Assembly (NCBI GenBank): GCA_965229305.1
Contig: CBDDIZ010000030.1
Coordinates: 1 to 64,000 of the forward strand
Reading direction: 5' to 3'
Source of the DNA: JALHNI01 sp965229305
GTDB taxonomy: Bacteria; Acidobacteriota; Terriglobia; Bryobacterales; Bryobacteraceae
Length of the DNA: 64,000 nt
Below the pieces are notes generated by a model, which saw only the letters and a program-made list of their open reading frames with translations, searched no databases and was not told where the DNA came from. The position numbers and the translations under genes are program-made. Positions 50,515 to 59,851 of the stretch are shown one piece after another (position 1 is the stretch's first letter; each line of letters starts with the position of its first letter).

Positions 50515-51755
50515 CTTAAGTTAGCCTCGATCGCCGCCACCACCATCTGCAGCGTCTTGCCCGTCGCATCGCCGATCACCTTCGGATCCCCCAGCTTCCA
50601 ACCCGCCCGTGACCCGTCGTATTTGTAATTCACCGGCAGCCGCGTCAGCGCCGGATCATACTGCCCCTCGGTGCCGCCCATCTTGTACACCACCAGATCG
50701 AGCGAGGGCACCACGTAAATCGCATACCCCCCTGACCCGCCCTTCCAGAAGGCATCGGCCGGCACCTTCGCCAGGTTGTGATTCTCGTTCACGTTGAAGT
50801 TAAAGCTGTGCTGATAGTGCGGGTTGTACTTCACCATCCGCCCGCACAGCTTAGCGAAATCCGCGCTGATGATCTGCTGCTTGCCCCAGCGGCCCTCGTG
50901 CAGCATCAGATACCCGAACCGCAACATGTCCGTCGAGCGCACCGCGATGCTGCCGCCGCCCGGGGTATGGAGCATTCGTCCGTTGGCGTCGATCCCGCCC
51001 TTGAGCTTCGGCCGGTACATCGCATAGCCCCAGGTTCCGAAGCCCAACGGCGTCGTCAGCTTCTGCCGCATGTAGTCTTCCATCTCCATGCCCGCCAACC
51101 GCCGCACGATCATCGCGGGGATATGGCTGGACGACGTGGTGTACGAATAACACTCGCCCGGCGCGCACCACAGCGATTGGCGCATGGCGAAGTCGTCGGT
51201 GGTCGAGTACGGCCCGTTGTCCTCAGTGGGATTCTCCCAAGTCTGCCGCACACCCTTCACGTAAACCGGATTCGTCCCGCGAATGCCGCCGGACATCGCG
51301 AGCACCTGACCCAGCGTGATCTCCGCCTTGCGCGGATCGTCTAACGGAAAGTACTTCTCCGGCAAATAGTTCTTAGTGAAGATCTTCTGATCGAGCCCGT
51401 CAGGGATGAGATCGGGCTTCTCCTTCAGCACGATGCCCATCGCCACCGTCGTGAAGGCTTTGCCACACGACGCGAGTTCCGGCAACGCCTCGCGATGGCC
51501 GCGGCCAAAGTAGCGCTCGTAGATCAGATAGCCATGCCGCACCACCAGCAGACCGCCGTGCTGGCTGGTCTGCGAGGCATAGTCGAACGCGGCATCGAGC
51601 TTGGCCACATCGATGCCGGTGACTTTCTTGATCTTGGCCGGGTCTTTGAACGTCCGCCAACCGCCCTTCGCATCAGGCGGCGGATAGTAGTCAGCGGCCC
51701 CGGCAAGCGAGGCAATGAGAAGAAGAGGCAGCGCGCGAATCAGCACGCCCCTCAT
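50505..51755 (-). CDS. Class C beta-lactamase-like serine hydrolase
   Basis: 416 residues. Signal peptide (1-20). The domain belongs to the beta-lactamase/DD-peptidase superfamily (family S12), with S96-C-G-K99 (SxxK), a Y-S-Y-T segment in the place of the YxN motif, and AVRSTDMLRFGYLMLHEG. The KTG equivalent is not a clean match, so the protein may be an esterase or peptidase rather than a true beta-lactamase. It is convergent with the TPR-like gene and next to the DUF362 gene in the same direction, 12 bases apart. Confidence 0.85.
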   Translation of the reverse strand: MRGVLIRALPLLLIASLAGAADYYPPPDAKGGWRTFKDPAKIKKVTGIDVAKLDAAFDYASQTSQHGGLLVVRHGYLIYERYFGRGHREALPELASCGKAFTTVAMGIVLKEKPDLIPDGLDQKIFTKNYLPEKYFPLDDPRKAEITLGQVLAMSGGIRGTNPVYVKGVRQTWENPTEDNGPYSTTDDFAMRQSLWCAPGECYSYTTSSSHIPAMIVRRLAGMEMEDYMRQKLTTPLGFGTWGYAMYRPKLKGGIDANGRMLHTPGGGSIAVRSTDMLRFGYLMLHEGRWGKQQIISADFAKLCGRMVKYNPHYQHSFNFNVNENHNLAKVPADAFWKGGSGGYAIYVVPSLDLVVYKMGGTEGQYDPALTRLPVNYKYDGSRAGWKLGDPKVIGDATGKTLQMVVAAIEANLSQR

Positions 51756-51767
51756 CCTATCGGATTT

Positions 51768-53039
51768 TTAGACTTTCACCTTGTCGTAGTCGAAGAACTC
51801 ATCCACCAGGTGATATTTCGGCTCGCCGTCCTTCTGCAGGTAGTAGGTCTTCAGCGGCGTGCGCTTGAAGTCGGACAGCTTACGGCGCACCGGCGCGCCG
51901 TTCACCCATTCGTAGAGCTCCACTTCCCACGGATTGATGGTGTCGATCAGTCCGCGCTCCTTCGCAATGCGGAACAGGTTGACGTTACCCGGCTCGTGGC
52001 CGCCCAGGTACATGCCCACCATGTCCATGCGGAACTTGTCCTGGCCAAAAATCACGATGTTCGTCAGATGATCGTTGCCCACCCCGAAGCCGTCACCGTC
52101 GCGGCCATAGATACCTTCGATAATCGAAAGGCCCGGCGCCACGGTCTGCATGTGGTCGCAGGTCTTGTGCGCCCAGATCTCCTGATGCACCGGGCTCAGT
52201 TGCGCCGGCGAATCATAGCGCGCAAAGCCCTTGCGCTGGTGATCGTCGAAGAACCGGTTCACCACTTTTTCGACGTTCGGGTGAATGTCCGGCTTCATCC
52301 AATCCGGCACGCCGGTCACGCCGCTCCAACCGGGGCAGAAGCGCACGAACGGCTTCACTACCAGGCCCTGCAGGTTCTTCACCGAAAGCGTCATGCACAT
52401 GCCATGCGATTTCCACTTGGCGATGTTCAGCATCCACGTATCAGGCTCGCCCACCGGGGCAAAGTGCGGAATGCGCTTGTAGATCACCGGATCCGGCACC
52501 TGATGCCAGTTCATTTCGAACGCCTCGCGGAAGTTCCGCGCGCGTCGTTCCGGCTCGTTCATCTCCACGCCGTGCCGCTCGTTGATGTCCACCAGGCCGC
52601 GATAGTTCCAGGTGTTGAAGCCGTTCGCTTCCACCCAGTGAAACTTCTTGAGCCCCAGTTCCTTCAGGCCCATGATCATGCCTTCATAGAACTGCGCGTC
52701 CGTCCCGGTGCCCCAATTCTCGATGTGCGGCCGCTGGTTGCGGACCGAAGTGAAGTTCGGCTTCAGCACGATGCGGTGCGACGTAGGAACGCCGCCGTTG
52801 TCTACTGGGATCAGCACCTCGCGCGCCAGTTGCAGCCCCGCCTGCAGCTTCGACGCTTCGTGCATCTTGTCCGGCACGTTGGTCTTCTGGATGAACACCG
52901 CTTTCGGATTCTTCACCAGAAACGGATGCAAGGCGAACTGGCTCTTCGGCAGCCGCGTGGGCGCGGCATTCAAGTCCATGGCCGGAGCAAGGGCCATGGC
53001 GGGAGCTAGGGCAAGCAGATCGCGGCGCGAAAGATCCAT
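51768..53039 (-). CDS. DUF362-domain protein with Tat-type signal
   Basis: 423 residues. The N-terminus (LSRRDLLALAPAMALAPA) has an RR-type export signal. The rest matches DUF362, a family of uncertain function, sometimes near iron-sulfur proteins, with VLKPNFTSVRNQRPHIENWG, WMLNIAKWKSHGMCMTLSVKN and RMDMVGMYLGGHEPGN. No cysteine cluster for an iron-sulfur centre is seen. Lies directly upstream of the beta-lactamase-like gene in the same direction. Confidence 0.85.
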   Translation of the reverse strand: MDLSRRDLLALAPAMALAPAMDLNAAPTRLPKSQFALHPFLVKNPKAVFIQKTNVPDKMHEASKLQAGLQLAREVLIPVDNGGVPTSHRIVLKPNFTSVRNQRPHIENWGTGTDAQFYEGMIMGLKELGLKKFHWVEANGFNTWNYRGLVDINERHGVEMNEPERRARNFREAFEMNWHQVPDPVIYKRIPHFAPVGEPDTWMLNIAKWKSHGMCMTLSVKNLQGLVVKPFVRFCPGWSGVTGVPDWMKPDIHPNVEKVVNRFFDDHQRKGFARYDSPAQLSPVHQEIWAHKTCDHMQTVAPGLSIIEGIYGRDGDGFGVGNDHLTNIVIFGQDKFRMDMVGMYLGGHEPGNVNLFRIAKERGLIDTINPWEVELYEWVNGAPVRRKLSDFKRTPLKTYYLQKDGEPKYHLVDEFFDYDKVKV

Positions 53040-53043
53040 GGCT

Positions 53044-53418
53044 TCAGTCTAGCTCCAATTCCCAGGTCCGAAACTGATGCTGATGCGCGGCGAGGTCCAC
53101 GCGCGACCCGCGGAACTTCACCCCCTCCAGTTCCAGCCGGAAACGCTGCTCGAGTGCCGCATCCTGCCGCAGCTTGATGCTGCCATCGGCGCCCAGGACG
53201 CGATGCCACGGCAGACGATCCCCACAACCCCGCAGCAGCTTCGCCACCAACCGGTGATACAGCGGATACCCCGCCGCCGCGGCCACCGCCGAGTACGACG
53301 ACACCTTTCCCTTCGGAATTGACCGGATCGTTCGCTCGATCGCCCGGTCCCGTAACTCCGACGGGCGTTGCTGATCCTTTCTTAATTGCCGTTCCAACTG
53401 AAGTTGACGTTTCTGCAT
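53044..53418 (-). CDS. Alkyltransferase-like (ATL) DNA-binding protein
   Basis: 124 residues. It has the DNA-binding domain of O6-alkylguanine-DNA alkyltransferases (IPKGKVSSYSAVAAAAG; HRLVAKLLRGCGDRLPWHRVLG). The usual active-site cysteine in PCHR is replaced by W71 in LPWHR. That is the mark of ATL proteins, which bind alkylated guanine without repairing it and recruit nucleotide excision repair. Divergent from the lipoprotein gene at 53459. Length fits ATL, not full MGMT. Confidence 0.9.
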   Translation of the reverse strand: MQKRQLQLERQLRKDQQRPSELRDRAIERTIRSIPKGKVSSYSAVAAAAGYPLYHRLVAKLLRGCGDRLPWHRVLGADGSIKLRQDAALEQRFRLELEGVKFRGSRVDLAAHQHQFRTWELELD

Positions 53419-53458
53419 AGCTTCCCGGCCTAAATCTCACTATAATGGCGCATAGTTC

Positions 53459-54205
53459 ATGAACCCGTGGAGAAGATGGACGCCAGTTCTCGGCTTGGCG
53501 TTCTTACTGGGGTCCTGCGGAGGATCCAAGACCGAGTCGCCTACTCCTGAGCCCGGCACCCAAACCACGGAAAACCTCCGTGACGAACCGGTCCTGATCA
53601 CCGACGGCTCCGCCCGTCTGTTGTTCCGTTCGAGCGTCTTTCCCCTGGACCGTCTCACCGGCATCTACGGTTGCTGCCTCAGTGCGCCGGCCGTCGGTGG
53701 CGAGAAAGAAATCCGCGTCTATCAGCCCGACGGCGACACCATGAAACAAAGCAAGAAGGTGAAGCTCGGCGAAACCGACGTGCTCGAAGTCTATCTGGAC
53801 AAGCGAGCCGGCGAAGGCTGGACCCCCTTTGACACCTCCAAGTTCCCTTCTCCGCAACTGGCCCTCTATCGCCGCGACCTGAGCCCGTGGCTCACGGACT
53901 CCGGCGACTCTCTCGTCGTCGACTACACCAAAACCGGGAAGCGCGGCTGGGTGGTCGCCGCCGACAAGATGCCCCGCGCCGACGAAAAGCTCCTCACCAA
54001 CCCCGACTTCGTCAAAGCCTCCGGCGCCCGCAAAGAGTACGCGCTCGCCCTCGGCAAGGACTCTTCCGTCCGGCTCGGTAAGCTCATCATCCGCCGCCCC
54101 AATCAGGTGGAAGAGGAGATCCCGGTCGCCAGCGGCTGCACCGTCGTCGAGATCTGCACGGCGCCCAATTGCACCAAGGAAACGCGCAATCCCTGCCCCC
54201 GCTAG
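53459..54205 (+). CDS. Exported lipoprotein, unknown function
   Basis: 248 residues. Lipoprotein signal with LGSC (C20). A Thr/Pro-rich linker follows, then a beta-rich domain (about 45-245) with several Lys/Asp-rich strands and two pairs of cysteines (CC near 72-73 and C-x5-C-x4-C near the end). No family recognised. It is divergent from the ATL gene and in the same direction as the YhhQ gene, 22 bases upstream of it. Confidence 0.65.
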   Translation: MNPWRRWTPVLGLAFLLGSCGGSKTESPTPEPGTQTTENLRDEPVLITDGSARLLFRSSVFPLDRLTGIYGCCLSAPAVGGEKEIRVYQPDGDTMKQSKKVKLGETDVLEVYLDKRAGEGWTPFDTSKFPSPQLALYRRDLSPWLTDSGDSLVVDYTKTGKRGWVVAADKMPRADEKLLTNPDFVKASGARKEYALALGKDSSVRLGKLIIRRPNQVEEEIPVASGCTVVEICTAPNCTKETRNPCPR

Positions 54206-54227
54206 ACTTATGGCATCCTAGAGACCC

Positions 54228-54938
54228 GTGCCACCTGTTCGCTTCAAATACTTCGACATTTTCGTCACCGCCTTTGTCACCGTTCTGCTGGTCTCCAACC
54301 TGATCGCGCAGAAGATCTGTGCCATCGGTCCGTTCTGGCCATTTAGCGAACCGTTCTACGTCAGCGGCGCACAAGCCCTGTTCCCGCTCACTTACATCTT
54401 TGGCGACGTCTTCACCGAGGTCTACGGCTACACGGCTTCGAAACGCGCCATCTGGACCGGCTTTTTCGCCTCCATCCTGATGGCCTGTTTCAGCGCCCTC
54501 GCCGTCTGGCTGCCCCCGGCACCCGTTTGGGCGGACAAACAACCCGCCTTTGAAATGTTTTTTGGCACTGTGCCGCGCATCGTCATTGCCAGCCTCACTG
54601 CCTATTGGTGCGGCGAGTTTGCCAACTCCTTCGTCATGGCCAAGATGAAAGTGCTCACCAACGGCAAGCACCTGTGGGCGCGCACCATCGGCTCCACCGT
54701 CGTGGGCCAGTTGATCGACACGATCGTCGTCATCGTCATCATCTTCGCCGGCAAGGAAAGTCTGGACACCATCATCAAGCTGATCGTTGGCGGCTACGGC
54801 ACCAAGGTCATCTACGAAGCCGCCATGACGCCCGTCACCTACTTGGTCGTCAACGGCCTCAAGCGCGCCGAAGGCGTCGACGTCTACGACCGCAACACCG
54901 ACTTCAATCCGTTCTCTTCGGCTGACGAGGCGCGCTAA
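54228..54938 (+). CDS. Queuosine-precursor transporter family (YhhQ/DUF165)
   Basis: 236 residues from GTG 54228. About six membrane helices. It matches the YhhQ/QueT-like family (DUF165) that imports 7-cyano-7-deazaguanine or its precursors, with FYVSGAQALFPLTYIFGDVFTEVYGY and GSTVVGQLIDTIVVIVIIF (in parts). No other queuosine genes are visible here, so the organism may salvage the precursor and finish the tRNA modification elsewhere. Downstream BadF/BadG gene starts 2 bases after its stop. Confidence 0.9.
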   Translation: MPPVRFKYFDIFVTAFVTVLLVSNLIAQKICAIGPFWPFSEPFYVSGAQALFPLTYIFGDVFTEVYGYTASKRAIWTGFFASILMACFSALAVWLPPAPVWADKQPAFEMFFGTVPRIVIASLTAYWCGEFANSFVMAKMKVLTNGKHLWARTIGSTVVGQLIDTIVVIVIIFAGKESLDTIIKLIVGGYGTKVIYEAAMTPVTYLVVNGLKRAEGVDVYDRNTDFNPFSSADEAR

Positions 54939-54940
54939 GC

Positions 54941-55897
54941 GTGGACTTGTTTCTCGGCATCGACGGCGGCCAGTCCTCCACCACCGCCGTCATCGGTGAT
55001 GCTGACGGACGCATCCTCGGCTACGGACGTGGCGGCCCCTGTAACCATGTCAAAGTCGGCGATGGCCGCGCCAAATTCACCGGTGCCATCACCGGCTGCG
55101 TGGACACAGCCTGCGAGCAGGCCGGGCTCACTCAGCCTCGCTTTCAGGCTCTCTGCGCCGGCTTCAGCGGCGGCCCCGCGGACAAAGAAGCGCTGCTCCT
55201 CGAGCTCGTCCCCACGGAACGCGCCTTCGTCACGCACGACGGACTCATCGCGCTCTCCGGCGCCACCGCCGGCGCTCCCGGCATCATCGCCATCGCCGGC
55301 ACCGGCCAGCTTTCTTTCGGCCGCAACGCCGCCGGTAAAACCGGCCGCGCCGGCGGCTGGGGCTACATCTTTGGCGACGAAGGCGGCGGCTTCGACCTCA
55401 CGCGTCAGGCTCTCCGCGCCGCTCTTCGCCAGCATGAAGGCTGGGGACCCCGGACCGCGCTCCACGACCGGCTGCTCGAAGCCACCGGCGCCGCCGACGC
55501 CAACGACCTCCTGCACCGCTTCTACTCGAGCGAATTTCCCCGCCCTCGCATTGCGCACTTCTCGAAGCTCGTCGACGAAGTCGCCCGCGAAGGTGACGCC
55601 GTGGCGCTTTCCCTGCTCTCCACCGCGGCACAACAATTGGCCGGCTACGCCGCGGCCGTCTACGGACAGCTTTTCACCGAGCCCGAGCCAGTCGCCGTGG
55701 CGCCCATCGGCGGCGTGTGGCGCAGCGAACTGATTCGCACGCAGTTCCAACAACTCGTTGAACTCACCGAAGGCCAAACCGTCATTGAACCTCGCTACGG
55801 TCCCGCCACCGGCGCGCTCATCGAAGCCTACCGCCTCGCCGGCCTGGCGCCCGCCCTCTCGAACGTCCCCAACGAAAAGGACCCCAACGACAAGTAG
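54941..55897 (+). CDS. BadF/BadG/BcrA/BcrD ATPase-type sugar kinase
   Basis: 318 residues from GTG 54941. It belongs to the BadF/BadG family of the ASKHA superfamily (actin-like ATPase fold), with the phosphate-binding sequence FLGIDGGQSSTTAVIGD near the N-terminus and the second site IAGTGQLSFGRNAAG. The family includes N-acetylglucosamine kinases, which is the most likely role here. Starts two bases after the YhhQ-type gene, so the two are co-transcribed, and ends just before the next small gene. Confidence 0.85.
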   Translation: MDLFLGIDGGQSSTTAVIGDADGRILGYGRGGPCNHVKVGDGRAKFTGAITGCVDTACEQAGLTQPRFQALCAGFSGGPADKEALLLELVPTERAFVTHDGLIALSGATAGAPGIIAIAGTGQLSFGRNAAGKTGRAGGWGYIFGDEGGGFDLTRQALRAALRQHEGWGPRTALHDRLLEATGAADANDLLHRFYSSEFPRPRIAHFSKLVDEVAREGDAVALSLLSTAAQQLAGYAAAVYGQLFTEPEPVAVAPIGGVWRSELIRTQFQQLVELTEGQTVIEPRYGPATGALIEAYRLAGLAPALSNVPNEKDPNDK

Positions 55898-55913
55898 ACG
55901 GTACAATGAAAGT

Positions 55914-56312
55914 GTGCTGAGACGTGCACTTTTCCTCGTACCTCTCGCCGCCTGGGCGGCCGCCGCCAAGACGGCCCTGCGCGGGAAATTTGCCACCGTC
56001 GGCCGCCTGACCACCCCCAAAGGTCCCGTCCAACTCAAAGGCGACGAAGCCACGGAGAAAGTCCTCGCCGACCACCGCTTGAACGGCGTCGATTTCGAAG
56101 CCGTTGGCGAGTTCACCAAAGACGGTCAGTTCGAAATCGCCCCCATTCACGAACGCGCCCTCTGGGCTTACCGCAACGGCCAGCGCCTCATGGTCACTTA
56201 CTGGTGCCCGGTCTGTTACATTCGCACCTACTCGCCCGGCGAGTGCTGGTGCTGTCAGGACGATACGCAGCTCGACTTCAAAGACCCCAACGCCAAAGAC
56301 CCCACGCCTTAG
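55914..56312 (+). CDS. Exported protein with two CxxC pairs
   Basis: 132 residues from GTG 55914, 14 bases after the stop of the kinase gene. Signal peptide (1-18, LFLVPLAAWAAAAK). The C-terminal half has two cysteine pairs, C-P-V-C in YWCPVCYIRTY and C-W-C-C in GECWCCQDD, which suggest a zinc ribbon or a heme/redox site. No family recognised. Convergent with the GNAT gene, with a four-base overlap. Confidence 0.7.
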   Translation: MLRRALFLVPLAAWAAAAKTALRGKFATVGRLTTPKGPVQLKGDEATEKVLADHRLNGVDFEAVGEFTKDGQFEIAPIHERALWAYRNGQRLMVTYWCPVCYIRTYSPGECWCCQDDTQLDFKDPNAKDPTP

Positions 56313-57043
56313 CCGAACTCAAAGCCGGCGAAGGCATACTGCCTCGGTGACGTCGGCTTCGGCTGCCCCCGATACATCCTCATCAACGTCCGCGCCGGAG
56401 CAAACCCTGCGGGCGCCGCCCCCATCCGATCCACGAAAAATGGCTCGCTTACCTGGGTCGCAAACCACCGCAGCAACGGCTCGCCATCCTCCGCCACACA
56501 AGGTCCAAAAAATGGCGAGTGGCGTCCCGCGCGCCCAAACGCGAAGCTGCCATCGGCCAGGCACGCCGGCGGACCCAGCGCCGTCAGCAACTCCGTCCGA
56601 TCCGCCTCAAAGGCATCCGGCCCGCGCACCCCACCCAGCGTCACCGTCGCATCGCCGGGCGGCCGCCCGACGTACCGCGTCACCTCACCTTCATCCTCAA
56701 AGCCGAAACGCTGGTACAGCGGCGCCCCCATCGCCGTCGCATCCAACTTCACGCAAGCGCAATCGTCAAGCCACTGGAGCGCCTCGGTCAACAGCCGCCC
56801 CGCCAAGCCCTGCCCCCGGTGACTTTCCGCCGTCAGCACCATGCCAATCCAGGCGAAGTCTCCGTACCGAATCGCCGTCGTCGTGGACACGATCCGTCCT
56901 TCGGCTTCGATGCCCCACCCGCGCGTGCCCGGCAAAGTCAGCGCCCGTTCCCAGTCTTCGGCCGTCTGATTCCAGCCGCTCGCCGACGAAAGCTCGAGCC
57001 CGCCGGCTACGTCGGCTGAGGTGAGTTGCTTTACGAAAGCCAC
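56309..57043 (-). CDS. GNAT acetyltransferase with extra C-terminal domain
   Basis: 244 residues. The N-terminal GNAT domain (about 1-125) has the acetyl-CoA loop HRGQGLAGRLL. It is followed by a second domain (about 130-244), including GPCVAEDGEPLLRWF, which may be another GNAT-like half. Substrate unknown. It overlaps the start of the DapA-like gene region (57031) by 13 bases in the same direction, so it may be part of the minus-strand operon from 61519 on. Confidence 0.8.
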   Translation of the reverse strand: MAFVKQLTSADVAGGLELSSASGWNQTAEDWERALTLPGTRGWGIEAEGRIVSTTTAIRYGDFAWIGMVLTAESHRGQGLAGRLLTEALQWLDDCACVKLDATAMGAPLYQRFGFEDEGEVTRYVGRPPGDATVTLGGVRGPDAFEADRTELLTALGPPACLADGSFAFGRAGRHSPFFGPCVAEDGEPLLRWFATQVSEPFFVDRMGAAPAGFAPARTLMRMYRGQPKPTSPRQYAFAGFEFG

Positions 57044-58002
57044 CGGTCTACATGCTCCCGCACGAAGTCGTCGTCGTTCAGATGCGGATACTGCCGGTAA
57101 ACGCGGTCGATCTCTTCCATCTGCCCCGGCGACAAGTCCTCATGCGGATCCAGGCACCAGCGCCCGGCCAACAGACCCTGGCGCCGCAGCACCTGATGTA
57201 AACCGGCGATGCAGCCATGAAACGCATTCGCCACATCGAAGAACGCGGCATTGCTATCGGTCACTTCGCGATTCAGTTGGATCCAACTCCGCGGCACGTC
57301 ACCGTTCCCGATTTCCCGCGCCCGTTGTAACTGCTCCACCGCCCGCTTGGTCCATACCGACCAATGCCCCAGTAACCCGCCCGCGCAGCCACTCACTAAG
57401 TCCAGCAGGATGTTATCGTCGTTCCCCGTATAGAGCACGACCCCGGTACCCGCATCCTCCACCGCCCGCTGCACGTCCAGCGTCTGGTAGCGATTGAAGG
57501 GCGCCATCTTGATCGCCACCACATTCTCGATCTCGGCAAAGCGCCGCCAGAACGCATAAGGCAGCACGCGCCCGCCCACCGCCGGCTGTAGGTAAAAGCC
57601 AAAGATCGGCAGTACGCGCGCCACCTCGGCCGCATGCGCGATCAGTTCGTCGATACTCGCCTGGGGCAGCGCGGCCAAGCTGAGCAATCCGGCGTCGTAG
57701 CCCAGCTCGCGCGCCAGCGTCGCCTCGGCCACCGCTTGCTTCGTCGGCCCGCACACCCCAGCCACCTTCACTAAGTCACCGGCCTCGCCCGCCGCTAACT
57801 CAAGCACCGGCCGCAGCAGCCCGCGCTCGCGAATCGCAAACTGCGTGGTATGCACCGCAACGGCGACCCCACCCGCGCCCGCATCCCGGTAATAGCGGGT
57901 CAACGCTCGCTGCCTTCGCTCATCTAACTGGCGCTCCGGCGTCAACGCCAGCGGATGCGCCGGAATCACTAAGCCCTGTAAGAGCCGATCTCGCAGCACC
58001 AT
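57031..58002 (-). CDS. Dihydrodipicolinate synthase-type aldolase
   Basis: 323 residues from ATG 58002, the base at which the preceding gene ends (TGATG). It is a DapA/NanA-type class I aldolase by fold, with the barrel strands AGGVAVAVHTTQF, VVAIKMAPFNRYQT and GVVLYTGNDDNILLD; the lysine of IKMAPF fits the Schiff-base position. The presence of a linked epimerase and GNAT suggests a sugar-acid or 2-keto-3-deoxy-acid pathway rather than lysine synthesis. The exact substrate is unknown. Confidence 0.85.
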   Translation of the reverse strand: MVLRDRLLQGLVIPAHPLALTPERQLDERRQRALTRYYRDAGAGGVAVAVHTTQFAIRERGLLRPVLELAAGEAGDLVKVAGVCGPTKQAVAEATLARELGYDAGLLSLAALPQASIDELIAHAAEVARVLPIFGFYLQPAVGGRVLPYAFWRRFAEIENVVAIKMAPFNRYQTLDVQRAVEDAGTGVVLYTGNDDNILLDLVSGCAGGLLGHWSVWTKRAVEQLQRAREIGNGDVPRSWIQLNREVTDSNAAFFDVANAFHGCIAGLHQVLRRQGLLAGRWCLDPHEDLSPGQMEEIDRVYRQYPHLNDDDFVREHVDRWLS

Positions 58003-59015
58003 CAGAACTTCCCATCCCGCACCGCAAAGTGCGTTGGCTTGGTCAGCAGTCGGCCGCCCTGCGTCATCCACTGCACCACCCAGGTAATCAATTCATCCGC
58101 TGATACTCGCGGCTCGCCGTAGAGCTTGTGGCACTTATCCGAGTTACTTAGCAGTGCCGTGGCCGCCGGCGTGCCGCTGAACTTGGGCGTCACCCCCATC
58201 CGCTCTCCGATCGCTTCGGCAATCTCCCGCACCGTCAACGTCTCTGGACCAGTAATGTTCAACGCCGCGGGCGGTGACGCGCACAGGTCCCAGGCGCGCA
58301 GGCACACCGAGTTCGCATCGCCCTGCCAGATTACGTTCACGTGCCCCATCGTCAGGTCGATCGTCTCACCGGCCTGCACCTGCTTCGCGATGTCCACCAA
58401 GACGCCGTAGCGCAAATCCACCGCATAGTTCAGCCGTAACATGCACACCGGCGTCCCCTGCACACGCGAGAAATACTCGAAGACGCGTTCGCGTCCTAGC
58501 GCCGATTGTCCGTACTCGCCGACCGGCGCCAGCGGCGTCTCTTCCGTCGCTCCGCCACTGCTCACCGGCACCAGCGGATAAACGTTGCCCGTCGACCAGG
58601 AGATGATCTTCGAGCTCGCATAACGTTGCGCCACCATCCCCGGCAACACGGTATTCGTCGCCCAGGTAGGAGAAGCGTCACCCGCCGTGCCGAACTTACG
58701 CGCGGCCAGATAGATGACATGGTCCGCATCGGGCAAACCGTCGAGCGCACTGCGCGCCAGCAAATCCACGGCATGCGTCTCGATGCCATCGCGCTCGAGT
58801 TCCGGCCGCAAACCCGCCTCGGAGAAACGCGCGACCGCAATCACGTTCAGATGCGGCGCGGCGCGCTTGGCCAAGCGGGCCAGGCTTGGCCCCATCTTTC
58901 CCGCCGCGCCCAGCATCAGCAGGTTGCCCCGCAGCAAAGCCAGCGCCGCGCGATCGGCATCGGAAGGTGTCGAGAGCAGTTCTTCGAGTTCTGCTTCAGA
59001 GGTTGGACAAGTCAT
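58002..59015 (-). CDS. NAD-dependent epimerase/dehydratase family protein
   Basis: 337 residues. A Rossmann nucleotide site (LGAAGKMG, G36 to G42) and the SDR-extended folds are seen, with ISWSTGNVYPLVP near residue 138 and the catalytic tyrosine Y168 in GEYGQSALGRE. The usual lysine four residues after the tyrosine is replaced by A172, so either another residue takes its role or the protein has lost the classical chemistry. It sits between purU and the aldolase, overlapping both by a few bases, and is probably co-expressed. Confidence 0.83.
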   Translation of the reverse strand: MTCPTSEAELEELLSTPSDADRAALALLRGNLLMLGAAGKMGPSLARLAKRAAPHLNVIAVARFSEAGLRPELERDGIETHAVDLLARSALDGLPDADHVIYLAARKFGTAGDASPTWATNTVLPGMVAQRYASSKIISWSTGNVYPLVPVSSGGATEETPLAPVGEYGQSALGRERVFEYFSRVQGTPVCMLRLNYAVDLRYGVLVDIAKQVQAGETIDLTMGHVNVIWQGDANSVCLRAWDLCASPPAALNITGPETLTVREIAEAIGERMGVTPKFSGTPAATALLSNSDKCHKLYGEPRVSADELITWVVQWMTQGGRLLTKPTHFAVRDGKF

Positions 59016-59851
59016 AAAATCACCGTGCGGATGCCGTGTAAGAAGATTCGGCGCTCCGTGTATAACTGCAAGGCTCGCGCCAGCACCAGGGCCTCGGTAT
59101 CCCGGCCCAAAGCCTGCATCCGTTGCGGCGTATGCGTATGGTCCACGTGCACGGTTTGCTGCTCAATAATCGGCCCCTCGTCAAGGTCGGCCGTCGCAAA
59201 GTGTGCGGACGCGCCAATGATCTTCACGCCGCGTTCGTACGCCTGATGATAAGGCTTGGCACCCTTGAAGCTCGGCAGAAACGAGTGGTGAATGTTGATC
59301 ACACGTCCGGCAAACCGCTCGCAGAAGCTATCCGAGAGGATCTGCATATAGCGGGCCATCACCACTAACTCGGTCTTCGTCGCTTCCACTAACTCAGCGA
59401 TCTGCGCTTCCTGCGCGGACTTGGTGGCTGGGGTCACCGGCAGGTGATGGAAGGGCAACCCGTGATTCTCCACCAGCTTGCGGTTCGTATCGTGATTCGC
59501 CGCCACGCCGGTGATGTCGATCGCCAGATGATTCGTCCGCCAACGGTACAGCAGGTCGTTCAGACAATGATCGTCCTTCGAGACCAGGATCAGCGTTCGC
59601 ACCGGCTCCTGTTCGTTGTCAATCTGCCACGTCATCGCGAACTTCACGGCGATCGCTTCAAAATGCACGGCGAAGAGACGCTGCGCGCCCTCTTCCACCG
59701 GCGCGTAAACTACCCGCATAAAGAAACGGCCCGAAAGCCGATCATTGAACTGCGCGGAGTCTTCAATGTTGCAACCGCAAACACTCAAGGCCGTGGCAAC
59801 GGCGGCCACGATCCCCGGACTATCCTGACAATGAAGACGAAGAATGTACAT
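59012..59851 (-). CDS. purU: Formyltetrahydrofolate deformylase
   Basis: 279 residues. The N-terminal ACT domain (about 1-78) starts YILRLHCQDSPGIVAAVA. The C-terminal hydrolase domain has the catalytic N186, H188 and D224 in RVINIHHSFLPSF and TADLDEGPII. It releases formate from 10-formyl-tetrahydrofolate and balances one-carbon units. It overlaps the epimerase gene by four bases and abuts the FAD oxidoreductase stop exactly (59851/59852). Confidence 0.95.
   Translation of the reverse strand: MYILRLHCQDSPGIVAAVATALSVCGCNIEDSAQFNDRLSGRFFMRVVYAPVEEGAQRLFAVHFEAIAVKFAMTWQIDNEQEPVRTLILVSKDDHCLNDLLYRWRTNHLAIDITGVAANHDTNRKLVENHGLPFHHLPVTPATKSAQEAQIAELVEATKTELVVMARYMQILSDSFCERFAGRVINIHHSFLPSFKGAKPYHQAYERGVKIIGASAHFATADLDEGPIIEQQTVHVDHTHTPQRMQALGRDTEALVLARALQLYTERRIFLHGIRTVIL

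Noticed and set aside
51495..53009. 504-codon open frame on the plus strand
   Set aside because: Antisense to the DUF362 and beta-lactamase-like genes; no recognisable domain.
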